Positions 25,292-36,265 of a stretch of 64,000 nucleotides of DNA are shown in pieces. Source of the DNA: Parasitella parasitica (lineage: Eukaryota > Mucoromycota > Mucoromycetes > Mucorales > Mucoraceae); NCBI GenBank assembly GCA_025201805.1, contig MU619239.1:403000-466999 (forward strand), given 5' to 3'. The notes under the pieces were generated by a model. It was not told the DNA's origin, did not search any database, and saw only the letters and a list, made by a program, of their open reading frames with translations. The stretch's first letter is position 1, and the number at the start of each line of letters is the position of its first letter. Both the position numbers and the translations under genes were made by a program.

Positions 25292-28237
25292 TTAAGAGAA
25301 CCCAATGCTAGTCTTTTTGTTCTTTTTGCCATCGCCATATTTAGCATCCCACTTTTTGAGCTCGACTAAGCTTCCCATTTCATCGTTTGAACTAGCAGGC
25401 ACCATCTTGAGAGCTTCTGTAAAGTGATCCATAGTCAGTGCCTGAAATGCGTCTGTCTTTGCTTGTTCCTGAACAGCTTTAAGTGCAGCTGTAACACAGA
25501 GATTCTTCAGGTCAGAGCCTGAATATTGTCTAGTGATCTTGGCTAATTCATCTATGGGCACTTGATGGTCCTCCTCCTTCAAGAGAATCTTTAAGATTTC
25601 CGCACGATCTTTCTCATTCGGTAAATCAACTATATATATAAAAAACAAAAATAAACGAGTAAATATATAAATATTCAATAATATTTGTATGACAAGGTGT
25701 ACCGAGAATACGACGTGGCATACGTCTTAGAACAGCATCATCCAAGTCAAATGGTCGATTGGTTGCAGCCATGACGATAACGCCTTGATTAAGACTTGAT
25801 AAACCATCCCATTCCACCATAAACTGGTTAATAATCTCCCGGTGAGATCTCGCTGCTTGATCTGAGCCACGCTGATTCAATAGGCTGTCTACTTCATCAA
25901 TAAATATGACACAGGGCGAGAGCTTTCTTGCAAGAGAGAATACTGCCTAAAATGAAAATCACGACAACAACATAACAATTGTAAGCTTAAAATGTAACCA
26001 TCCATTTTTGCCTGTGTACCTTGACATTTTTCTCGCCTTGTCCAACATACATCTCGTAGCTATGGTATATAAAAATAATAATACATTAAACAACAAAGTA
26101 ATCACTTCACGTCAGAGGCACCACATCAACCTACACATCACTAGCTTGGATATCCAGCATGCGGCTTCCGCTATCTTTTGCTACTGCTTTGGCCAACATG
26201 GTCTGTTATGAAATACGCATGCGTATAAATAATCGATACGCAAATATCAGGAGATGCATGTATACAATACCTTTCCTGTGCCAGGTGGCCCAAATAGCAA
26301 TACACCAGGAATAAAGTTCTTTTTCAAAATGCCTTTCCTAAACAGCTCGGGGCGAAGCAAAGGTAGCGAAATCAACGATTGTAGTGTATTGATCGTCTGT
26401 GGCGGTGCACGTACGTCTTGAAAGGACCCCTGTACTTGAGCTATGTGGAAGTGTGTTACCATGTCAGTTAATAGACTCTAAACACACAACTTACTGCCAT
26501 CCACGACTCTGGCTAACAACTTGCGCTCAAACTCATTGCACTGCTTGCCGAGATGCGCAAGATCAATGCTGCCATCTTGCCTAAGTTTTAAGCTCTCTCC
26601 TGTCAGGGTCGATAGTGTGGTCGAGCTTTTTTCACTCATATATGCACACTGCTCCACAATTTGGTTTGCGGCTTCGAAATCTTGCAAATCTAGGCCGGAT
26701 TTGTTGTGTTGTAATGCATGTCCTATAGCAGCTGTGACACGACGATCTACATCCGAGGATGGCCATATCGCCTTCGAAATGCCATCCATTGCAAGCAAGT
26801 CATTCAGCAGATCACCTTGATTCTCCGTCTTTAGTTTCTGTGGATTCTTGTGGCTGTACATAGCCAGCAGCTGTTTGGCGTTAATCTCTCTAATCCTGCG
26901 CGATTCGTCCTGCTTCATGAGAAGTGCCCATTCTGATAGCTGATTTTCATCCTGCAGCGATGGTAGCACAGAGATACGACGCATGTTCAATATATCAGGG
27001 TAGTCTGGGTCTAATTTTCTCGTTCTCTGGCAGTGAGAAGCTATCATGATCACCCTATGTCCTTTTTGTTTCAAGTCTGCAACTGCGTCGACCAGCGAAT
27101 TCAACAGTATCTTGGAGAATTGGTCATGTATACCTCCGTAATCTCTCAGATAGACAATCTTGTCCTTGTCGCTGCCCTCCGACAAATGGCGTTTGAACAT
27201 CTGAGCGTATTTTCTCGATAGCTGCTTTATAGCCTTCTCGGCTTCTTTATCTCGTTTACTGCGTTGCACTTGGATGACTTTGTCAGGATCGTTGGGCTGT
27301 CCAAATGGCACGAAATGTAGCTTTACTTTAACCTCTTGTTCGTCGGTCTCATCGTCGTCCTCGTCGAAATTGTCTTCGTCGTATTCCTCTATATCGTCCT
27401 GGTCTTTATCTTCTTGTTGCTGTTTGATTATATCTATTGTATCATGGCCTAGATAGCCTACGTCTGAATCGTCTGCATCCTGCATATTATCATCCTCGTA
27501 TTCTTGGCTCAGAGCTAACAGTTTCTTGCGTTCTTGAGCATTCGACGAAAGCAAAGGCATCAGCTCGGCAACTAACAATGTATTAGACACATTTCCATCT
27601 GCTGCCATTCAACATTCTTTTACCATCTCTACTGAAGCTACGTTGTGCAAGAAATATGAAGTCTTGGGGATCCAAGATGAGCACATTGGCTTTGACCTTG
27701 GCCGCTAATTGATGGACCATATGATCTTGCAAATAACAAGATCCAGCATTGGGTACTGTGAGCCCAATATGGTCTGTGTGGTCAAATGCTGCCAAGGTCC
27801 CCTTTGGTGCCAGTCCTGATCTAATTGTGAATTCCAGCTCTTTCCAGACATAATCCGGTATAAATGATGCATATTTATTAGGCAGTGTCTTCAATGCTGC
27901 ATGCTTGATATAATTTGTGGATAAGAATGATTCTTAATGTAAATATCAATTAGTCTTTTACTCTTTTTCCAGATGTAAGCATCAGTTTGGTGCACATTGC
28001 AGGATTTTGCTTACCTGGTAAGGTGGCCATGGCCATTGTTCGTCTTAATTTGGTCGAACGGTGACGGCCGAGTTTTGTTGAATTTAATAAACTACTCGTT
28101 TTTGACGCAGTCGTTGCAGGTTTCTCTGTGTGAGGTTTGGCAGCAGGAGATTCTGCCACCCTTAAATAAGCCGAGGTATGAATCCATTTATTTACATTTC
28201 GTACTGGGAGTCTTTGCAATCGATAAAATATAGACAT
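25292..28237 (-). CDS. Mitochondrial Msp1/ATAD1-like AAA ATPase with long N-terminal region
   Basis: An AAA ATPase of about 810 residues in eight exons: 28237-28015, 27896-27624, 27571-26495, 26440-26271, 26202-26135, 26059-26020, 25946-25703 and 25629-25292. The N-terminus (MSIFYRLQRLPVRNVNKW) is Arg-rich without acids, like a mitochondrial presequence. The middle (residues about 75-520) holds LDPQDFIFLAQ, an acidic patch near 200-225, and a degenerate nucleotide-domain-like part. The C-terminal AAA module has GPPGTGKTMLAKAVA (Walker A, split by an intron), YVGQGEKNVKAVF, VIFIDEVDSLL (Walker B), MAATNRPFDLDDAVLRRMPR, and a GSDLKNLC lid helix. These resemble Msp1, which extracts mislocalised tail-anchored proteins, but the length is about twice that of Msp1. 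It is better described as a large Msp1-like paralogue of unknown substrate. Confidence 0.85.
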
Positions 28238-29897
28238 TGGTTATATAATCTATGTATAAATAATGTACAGAACAAGAGAGTAACCAGCACATGGGTCGAA
28301 TAAACTAGTCCATAATTCCTTGCCATTACAGCTGTCCCCCCGCCCGCTTCAAATTAGCACTCAGCATTGAAAGCATAAAGCAAATGCCATTAATAAGAAC
28401 GAAGAAACAATTCAAAGATTGTTTAAAAAGACCAGAAAAAGTTTAGTGATTATAAAATCATCTACTTTTGTTGAAAGATTGGTTGTTTGTAGCTCGTGTA
28501 GAACTCCTTTGCATATTGCGAATACTTAAAGTATTGGATGATTGCTTTGATTTTAGTTGTTGTGATAAGAATACAGAAAATTAAATGCGTTTTCAATCAA
28601 GTATTAATAAAGTTTTGACATAATGAAATGAATTTTATATGTTTGCATTCATCAATTAGAATAAGGTCATACTTTAGCTGCGTTTGGGATGTTTTGACTA
28701 TATTGAAAATAGCTTTTAAGTAACTTTGCAAGTTTCTCACATAAATACGCTGGTATAATATAAAAGGTAGATCAGTCGTTACAGGTTTAATATCCACCAG
28801 TATGCAGAATGATAATCATTGAAGGCAACAAGTGGGAAACTATCCAAACAAAACTGCATTTTCATGAAAAAAATGACTCTCAACTTGACAACAAACCTTT
28901 GATCCGTCTTCTAATTATTTTTTGTACCCATTCCGTGCTCAATTTGGCCATTTGAAGTAGTAATTTCCAAGTCAACTTTGATCAAAGCCTAATAATTTTT
29001 CAAATGGAAAAATGCAACAGGTAGCTACTAGTTAGCACTATGGATAAATGCATTCTTATTTTGCTTTTTTTATTATTTGAAAAGTGAAAACTCGAACATG
29101 TTGAAAATGATATGAAACAAACAATTTTAGCTAACCAAATAATGTTTCAATTTGTATGAGATTCTTTCTGTATAGGATGTGGTAAATTTTTAAAAAAGAG
29201 CATTTTCTACGTGTTGTGAACTCTTCTGTATACAAGGTCAATACATATCGAATCTCAAGAATCATTGTTTTCCGAAAAAGTATATAATATGTATGATTTG
29301 TAAAATTATATGGATTAAGCCTGGAATAAAAAGCTAAATGTGCAGGCAGATGGGGATCTAGGTATATATATTATGCTGCACAAAGTAGGAGAATACATCG
29401 AAGCCAAAAATACCGTGTACATTCCGATGATAGCCACAGTATCAACTTATCAGCATGGCATGTGCAAAGGGCAATCCATTCTTTTTTTGATGATGCATTG
29501 ATCCCTTAGAATTGTGGTTGTTTGTTTCAATAGTAACTTGTCTATAAAGCGTAAATGCCACCAGATCAGATCACTGGAGAGCCAAGTGTCGAGAAAATGG
29601 TAATTATGTGAAATTACAGTGACATTCAATCTCGTTTGCATAACCGGCTGCGATTTTTTACAATCAAGAGACTTGGTGCATCATTATCAAAAGCTTGATG
29701 ATGTAGATGCATTTGATGACAGAGAAAGAAGAGAGCAATTGATTGTTTTTGTGTGAGAAACTGGAAATCTGGCGTCATGATTAAAATTGTCTGGATTTCA
29801 AGTGAGAGAAAGAGTACCTTTTCTCTTTTTTCCTTCACTTTTTTGTTTTCTCTCCATATCCTTTTCCATCTCGTATACAAACCTTTTACTCCTCATC
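28238..29897. other. Divergent intergenic region, no gene seen
   Basis: A+T-rich DNA between the AAA gene and the FYVE-RING gene, which diverge from it. Only short frames. A CT-rich leader (29810-29890) precedes the FYVE-RING ATG. Confidence 0.5.
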
Positions 29898-31479
29898 ATG
29901 ACAGAAATTACACAACACTCTTTGCAGAGCCAAGTGATTCAAGAGGAGGTCTCTATAGATGAACGAAATGTAAATAGCATACTTGAGGAAGAAGATATCA
30001 CAGAAGCAACTTCTAGCAATTTGAATCGCACTCCCTCACCACCAAGAGATAAACATGAAAAATTGCACCAGAATGGGGGTTCCGATTCTGAAGAAGATGT
30101 GACAGAGGAAGCTGTGCAGCGCTTTAGCTTTTGTAAACCAACAACCGGCATGGATAGTTTGAGCACGGATTCTGCCGAGAATGCAATAGAAGAGACAGAT
30201 GCTGCGACTACTACATCTAACAGAGATCAAGAGCAAGACGGACATTCTCATATACTAGCAAATGTCCATGAGCATGCAGATCCAGAACAAGCGTCATCTG
30301 ACAGTCATTTAATTGGATCCACGGACACTGTCAATAGTGCTACCATGTCAACTGCGCCTACTACTGCCGCCAATACTGCTGCATCGACTGATAGCAACGT
30401 TAACAGCAACAGCAACAGTAACCCTACCAACAGTAACCCTACCAACAGTAACCCTACCAACAGTAACCCTACCAACAGTAACAGTAACCATAGCAACAGT
30501 AGCAGTAACCATAGCAACAGTAGCAGTAACCATAGCAACAGTAACATAGCATACACCACTCAAAACTCACCTCCCTCTATAAGAGGTCGAAGCGCAAGCA
30601 GCGCAAGTCCTACCACGCTAAATGGTAGCCTTTTACCTCGTTCACAAAGAGTTTGGGAGATGGATAGGCAAGCACCTGAATGTCGACGTTGTCACAGACG
30701 TTTTAATTTCCTAATTAGAAGACATCATTGCCGGTAAAATGTGCTGCGTAATATGAAAGCTCAAATAACTGACACCATACCTTACCATACCTTACCATAG
30801 TCGCTGTGGACAGATTGTATGCGATAAATGCAGCTCAAATAGAATTCGTTTACCTGTAGAAGAATTGATCGAAGACCCCATAGTGTCACCCTCCCAATAC
30901 CCACTACTAGCCTCACAATCTCAGCGAGTCTGTGACACTTGTTATCGAGAGCCGATACGCCGCTCATCCGAATCACACCAACGAAGAGGTCATCGATCTA
31001 CTCGACCCATGGGATTTGGATCGCAAATGAGACGCACAGATAGTAATCAGAGTCTAATGATAGATTGCCCAGTGTGTGGCACTACTTTTTTGGGAATGCA
31101 GAAAAATGAGCAGGAGGAACATCTACAACGATGCTTAAATGTAGGCAGTCCGCCTGTGCAATCACCACGCTATATTGGTAAGTGTTCAGTAGTGCGTATT
31201 AAGCGTAACAGGAATCAACGACTAATTTTATCTCAGTATACCAATTGTCACAGGACTCAACACAAATAGGCGATGAATGTCCCATTTGCTTTGAAGAGTT
31301 TGAACAAGGTAAGTTGGACTCAGTACTACCTTGTTTTCTTATGCTGACCAAATGAATGGATGTTAGGCGATAAAATATCAAGAATGATCTGTTTGTGTTC
31401 GTATCATCAACAGTGCTTGGGCTCATGGCTGCAGAAAGGGAAAGGCTGTCCAGTACACTATGATTTCCTCCAAATTTAA
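29898..31479 (+). CDS. FYVE and RING finger protein, probable endosomal/vacuolar E3 ubiquitin ligase
   Basis: Four exons, 29898-30733, 30801-31177, 31237-31308 and 31367-31479, giving about 465 residues. The first 250 residues are acidic and then Asn/Ser/Thr-rich, including two minisatellite-coded repeats. A FYVE zinc finger (about 253-340) has WEMD, RRHHCRRCG and CDKC, with the last pair CDTC; such domains bind phosphatidylinositol 3-phosphate on endosomes. A C-x2-C...H-x3-C finger follows (CPVCGTTFLGMQ, ending HLQRC), like a UBZ4/Rad18-type ubiquitin-binding finger. The C-terminus is a RING of the ZNRF type (CPICFEEFEQGD, CLCSYHQQC, CPVH). The FYVE plus RING arrangement recalls yeast Pib1, which ubiquitylates endosomal cargo. 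I chose the ATG at 29898 over one at 29787 because the upstream codons encode only a Phe/Ser-rich CT tract. Confidence 0.85.
30403..30546 (+). repeat. Coding minisatellites in FYVE-RING gene
   Basis: Four copies of the 15-bp unit aacagtaaccctacc (encoding NSNPT) are followed by three copies of a 21-bp unit around agcagtaaccatagcaacag (encoding SSNHSNS). The units are nearly identical, so recent slippage is likely. Both unit lengths are multiples of three, so the frame is kept. Confidence 0.9.
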
Positions 31480-31624
31480 TTGATTTAAATTTTTTGTAAA
31501 ATCTCTTTTTCCCTTATGTATGCTAAATATACACACTCATATTCTTGTTACTCATAGCTACGAACAACGCAAAATAAAATCTATAGCTCTATTGGATCAT
31601 TTATTTTACGGAAAACACTCATTT

Positions 31625-31990
31625 TCAGCTGAATTGCCTCGTTAGCTCGTTTAGCATTTTAAGCATTTTGAAATATCTTCTAGCAGTGCAGAATCCATGA
31701 TGTATATCGTCAGAAACAACAAGATGGCAGCGACCTCCAAACGGTTTTTTGCTTAAAATAGCCATATAATTTGTCATATCAGGCTCATCCTTTGGAATTG
31801 ACTTGAAAATAGGGATGCCTGACTTTTCTGCATCTTTTCGATCAATGAGAGAGGGATGAATTAAACAGGCGCCGACGAAAAAAGGTTGTTAGCTGCACAT
31901 TAGCTTATGCACCCAACAGTATCCTACAAATGTGGCTGCTTTGAGACCATCTGCCTTCAATTGTTTCTCTACTCTCAACATTGGAGTCAC
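31625..31990 (-). pseudogene. Dienelactone hydrolase family fragment (decayed)
   Basis: Reading the minus strand gives VEKQLKADGLKAATFVGYCW, the approach to the nucleophile elbow (usually GFCWGG). A stop codon follows 8 codons later, and the same frame then continues with GACLIHPSLIDRKDAEKSG and about 60 more residues ending DDIHHGFCTARRYF, the His region of dienelactone hydrolases. The N-terminal third of the family is missing upstream, the WGG part of the elbow is lost, and the frame has an in-frame TAA. I read this as a relic. A missed intron over the stop cannot be excluded. Confidence 0.55.
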
Positions 31991-32335
31991 CTACAATAAC
32001 TGTCAGATTTGAACATCCATCTATCAAGCCAATCGGTTTTCTGATGGGATATGTTTATTTAATTTTTTCGAGTGGTTATACGGATACATTAAATTTCACT
32101 CAAATAAAATCGGGACCAAGGTCTCCTTATAAACAAAAAATACTACGACATAAAAACATCACTGAGGAAGTAACTGATAGATACGTACTGTTCCTCTAAT
32201 TGAAGAACGAGATTGTTTATGTCACACAGAGATAAATCAGGAAACATATGCATCAGACCCTTTTGTTCTCATGAATATTCTGCAATTCATTTTTCTTTCT
32301 CTTTTCATTTTTTTTATAACCTTTGCAGATGAAAA

Positions 32336-32491
32336 ATGGCTAGAACTAAAAAGAAGCAACGATTAACGTATATTCCTGGCGTAACACAAATAAACACTCT
32401 TCCACGCTGGAAATCAATGGGCAAAAAAAGAGCCATTGAGGAAACAGAAGTGGTTGTTGTGCCAGGTCTTGAAAATGAGCACAGCAGGTGA
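32336..32491 (+). CDS. Small basic protein (51 aa), uncertain
   Basis: ATG at 32336 to TGA at 32491. The product begins MARTKKKQRLTYIPG and ends VVVVPGLENEHSR. It is preceded by a T-rich tract and ttgcag, so it might instead be an exon. The last codons (from VVVVPG) lie in the first copy of a diverged repeat whose second copy, 600 bp downstream, ends a frame in the same way (IVVPVSKGAA, stop at 33082). Only the first five residues resemble histone H3, so that is not a homology. No function is proposed. Confidence 0.3.
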   Translation: MARTKKKQRLTYIPGVTQINTLPRWKSMGKKRAIEETEVVVVPGLENEHSR

Positions 32492-32708
32492 TTGTATGTG
32501 ATATAAAAATATAAGAATGTAATAAAGACTTAGTTTACCAGATACAAAACTATTGATTTATTGATTGACAAGAAGCTGTCTATTTATATTAGAATAAATC
32601 TATCTAAATCAATCTATAAAATACAATCAGGTCATGCTCGACATTTAATTGTCAAACAAGATTATAACACAGTAGTAGTCAGAGCAAGACCTATTTCTAT
32701 ATTTAATC
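32454..32708 (+). repeat. Diverged direct repeat, copy 1
   Basis: Shares ttgttgtgccag, accagatacaaaact, ctatttata and a final gacctat-ctat block, in the same order, with 33052-33299. About 250 bp, with many substitutions and small indels. Confidence 0.55.
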
Positions 32709-34300
32709 AGCTAATCGTTATGAATGTGAATCATTCATCGATAAGTTGAGCTCCGCAATTTAGAATAAGAAGAACCCAAATAGATGGTTTCTTATACAAG
32801 ACATTCTATTGAATACTTCTATTTACTAGATAGAATAATCGATGCCATTTAACCTTAGATACGATCAGGAACGGTTGCCATGACAACTGAGTTGAAATAG
32901 TGGTAACCATGGTATTCTATGGATACAACAGGCATGATCATCGCTATCTGAGCATAACTTGGTTTCTCTTGGGTGACCTTTCTATCACAAGTTATCTGCA
33001 AAAACAGTTTTATTTTTCAATATTTATCATAAATATCACATATTTGCTCATTGTTGTGCCAGTGTCAAAGGGCGCAGCGTAATGTTATGTAAAATATGAT
33101 TTGTATAAAGTAATAAGACTTTTCTGAATAAAACCAGATACAAAACTGAAGACTTTTATTGACATAAGATATGATCTCTATTTATACTAAAATATATCCC
33201 AATCAATGTTTATCCACATAACATCTGATGTTTGACAAGAAGTGTCAAACCTTATTAAACCACAGCATTTCCAGGACAGACCTATCTTTCTATTTTACAT
33301 TAAAGAGAAGATTGGGTAGGATGTCTTCCCGACATCCCGCGATCTGATCTAGATGTATTCTTTGAATAAGCCTGGAACCTTGCAAGAGGTCCAGTTACAA
33401 CTTGTAGCTTATTCCTTATATGTAAAAGAATTACCAACAATTAATATCATGATCCGTGCATTATGACTAAGTTAGATATGACATATGTAGCCTTTATATG
33501 GATACAACATCGATCTTTTTTTTTATCAATTCCACAGAGACTCGGTAAATAATTGTAAATAATAAGGTCATTTCTATGAAGTATTTTGAGACATGGAACT
33601 AAATTAAACCTTTTTTTGTATAATTGTCTTTTGATATTATGCACGGTAGTAACCTTTTCCAATTCATTAACTACTGAGATATTTCAAATCATAGATACAA
33701 AGTTCTAAAATATCAATAAAATAGATATCACCAAACAGAAAAAGACCTTTTTTTTAAAGCTTTTTGGCGGCGGCTTGTACAAAATGGATGCTCTCTTTTC
33801 ACAGCATAAAAAGTATTGGCAGGGCAGGTAACCTAGTTTGTTCAAATTAGTTCAAACAATGGGAAATTCATGAATTTAATACCGGTATTCAGTGCGCTAA
33901 AACCTACAAATGAGGAGCAAAACTTCGAGCGTTAAGAATAATGAGAAGAGTTTTTATTTATAAAATAGCCAGATCATGTTCAAGTCTCTACATCTCCTCC
34001 TTTCGCAAAAACTAGGCTTTCAATGTGTTGAAGAAACAAATTCAAGGAAATACTGCTAAAATACATATACGAGGGGCTTTACACAACATTCATGTTTGTT
34101 GCCCCATGTAGAATATCGTATACAAGAGTCCACGACCTGAATAATGATATTATATAACATGGTGGAAAAGCAAAATGATCAGGGGTGCATTTGCTCACAT
34201 TTATATTTAATTTTTGATGCGCATAATACGCTGACTCACATCCATACATTTAGGAGAGGCTTTATTTGTTTGCATAATGTGCTTCGAGATATGGAATATA
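32709..34300. other. A+T-rich intergenic DNA
   Basis: Apart from repeat copy 2 and two X-box-like motifs (32874-32887 and 32903-32916), nothing supportable was found. Confidence 0.5.
33052..33299 (+). repeat. Diverged direct repeat, copy 2
   Basis: Partner of 32454-32708, offset by about 600 bp. Both copies start inside the end of an open frame and run into non-coding DNA. Confidence 0.55.
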
Positions 34301-35455
34301 TTATATGTGTATTGCATTGCTATTTTTACGGTCCAAGATGTGAATCGGTTTAAGATTAATGCTATTAGTAGAGGAGTTCTTTGTTTTGACACCAAATGTA
34401 CGCATAATAATGGTTACGAAGCTTTGATACATTAACCAGGCAGTAAACGAGACAAACGACATGCAAAAGTGCACTAGTTGTGTATTCTTGCTTGCTTTGG
34501 CGACAGTATTTTGCTGTTGGGGATTATAATGAAATCTGCCAAATATTGATGAAAACAAGACAGTTTTTAGAAAAGATCCCACTTGCACAACTACTTTCCA
34601 TAGTTCTTCGTCTTGATCTTGATCTTCTTGCTCTTCTCCATCAGAGTCTAGACTGAAGTAGCATGATTTGAATGATTCCTTTACAGGAGTTTCCGGTAAA
34701 AATTTCACTTCTGTGATATCTGGATTGAAGCGCACACTTTGCTTGCCTGATTCTGAAACGCATTTCGACCAAAATCGATCGTTTGTTCTCCAGTAATCTT
34801 TTTGTAATAAAATTGACGAAGTAGATGTGTTTTTTTTCAGAACTGGTTTGAGTGAATTGATAGCTTTATTTGATGTATGGAATTTTGTGTTGAATGATAG
34901 TGAAGGGTGCGTATTCAATTCTTTATCAGATGATGTCGATTGTACATCAGGTGGCAGGTACAGCGGCCCGTATAACCCTGGATCGAAAGAAATTTAATTT
35001 TATATTCATGATTATTATGTGTATATACCAACAGGTAACATCTGATTCTTTTTGCCTGTAAGGTAAAATGTAAATATTTTTTGAAATAAAATTCATAAAT
35101 GAATGGTATTTACCAATTCACTGTCGACGGATGGATCATTTGATTCGAATAGCTAAGTTGCTTGGTACATGATCGAGCCATTTGTCTCCAAATTGCATTT
35201 TGGTATCGAATTTGCTTATTATGCTCAACTGACAGTTTTTTAAGTTCTTTGGGTGTGCCTGTTTGCTGTTTACTGACAATGTTGAATTGTGTTTTGGACC
35301 GTTGTCTTTTGAGTTCTCTGTGAGCTTGGATCAGATCTACACAAGACCATTGATGCGATAAATAGTCGACACAGACACAGGCTTTCATATTAAAAGAAAT
35401 GTAAAAAGTTATACAAAGAAGAAGGAGATGTGAATTTACTCTCCCTATGTACCAT
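34301..35455 (-). CDS. Hypothetical membrane protein, exon structure uncertain
   Basis: Two long frames on the same strand look like parts of one gene. The upstream part (about 35381-35114) encodes a helical basic segment (DLIQAHRELKRQRSK, KKLSVEHNKQIRYQNAIWRQ). The downstream part (34977-34301) begins GLYGPLYLPPDV, contains an acidic run (DGEEQEDQDQDEE) and a hydrophobic stretch (SFVSFTAWLMYQSFVTIIM) near the C-terminus. A first exon starting MVHRE at 35455 and a small exon near 35050 are guesses; splice phases there have more than one solution. Alternatively there are two genes, the second starting MLPVG near 35056. No family recognised. Confidence 0.45.
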
Positions 35456-36265
35456 GTTTTTATAGGCTCGTGCAACTTGTTCCCACAAAAAGAAAAAGTC
35501 GAAACACTTTATAAATTTATAGTTTCAATTTAGCCCAAAACAAAAAAATTATCTTCTGACACAAGCTCTGAATGGGCGTTTTATCTTACAATCGAATTTT
35601 GCAACACACATACGAATATACACACACAGACCTAGTTACACATGATATTCTCTTTAAAATGGTATATAGTGTTTTGTAGATCATGCAAAAGTGTCTGGTT
35701 TCCCGCTTAAACTACAATTGTAGTAATAATTCAGCATGTTTTGACAACAGGGGGGTGTATTTCAAAAGGGGAATGTATGTACAGCAAGTAATTTAATTAT
35801 TAATTCAAAATGATAACATTTTATTAATGTTTAAAACGTTGATTATTTTGTCAATATAATCTAGAACAGTATATACAAATGACGATTGCATAAAGTGCTT
35901 GATCTGATACAGCATTTCACAAACAAACATATATTCGATGAAACAACAACAACAATAAATGTATGTAACAAAGACTTCTAATAAGTATACATTTAAATAT
36001 TTTGCTATCATGTCTTTACAAAATACTCATCTGCCATTGCCATGGCAACCAGTTAATCAAAGTATATGTTTACGCTTGTTGCTCTATAGAATCCCTCCTA
36101 CACTTCTTTACTAAATGAACAATCTCTTTCAGCAAAGGCATTGAGCTCTTTACTTCATTGTTGAGCTACTTTGACGTCATACAATTGACTTCTGGATAAC
36201 AAGAAAAAAGCAATTTGTGAGAATACAGTTCACGACCTCTTTTTTTCGTTTTTTCATATAAAATT
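35456..36265. promoter_or_regulatory. Divergent promoter region with perfect-core X-box
   Basis: The spacer between the minus-strand orphan and the plus-strand Gvp36-like gene. It contains the RFX-type palindrome ATTGCCATGGCAAC at 36036-36049, 217 bp upstream of the Gvp36 ATG, and T tracts just before the ATG. No gene in it. Confidence 0.4.

Noticed and set aside
30409-30475. Telomere-like TAACCCTA words
   Set aside because: Part of a 15-bp coding minisatellite inside the FYVE-RING gene, not a telomeric array.
32336-32350. Histone H3-like start MARTK
   Set aside because: Identity to H3 is limited to the first five residues; the rest is unrelated and far too short.
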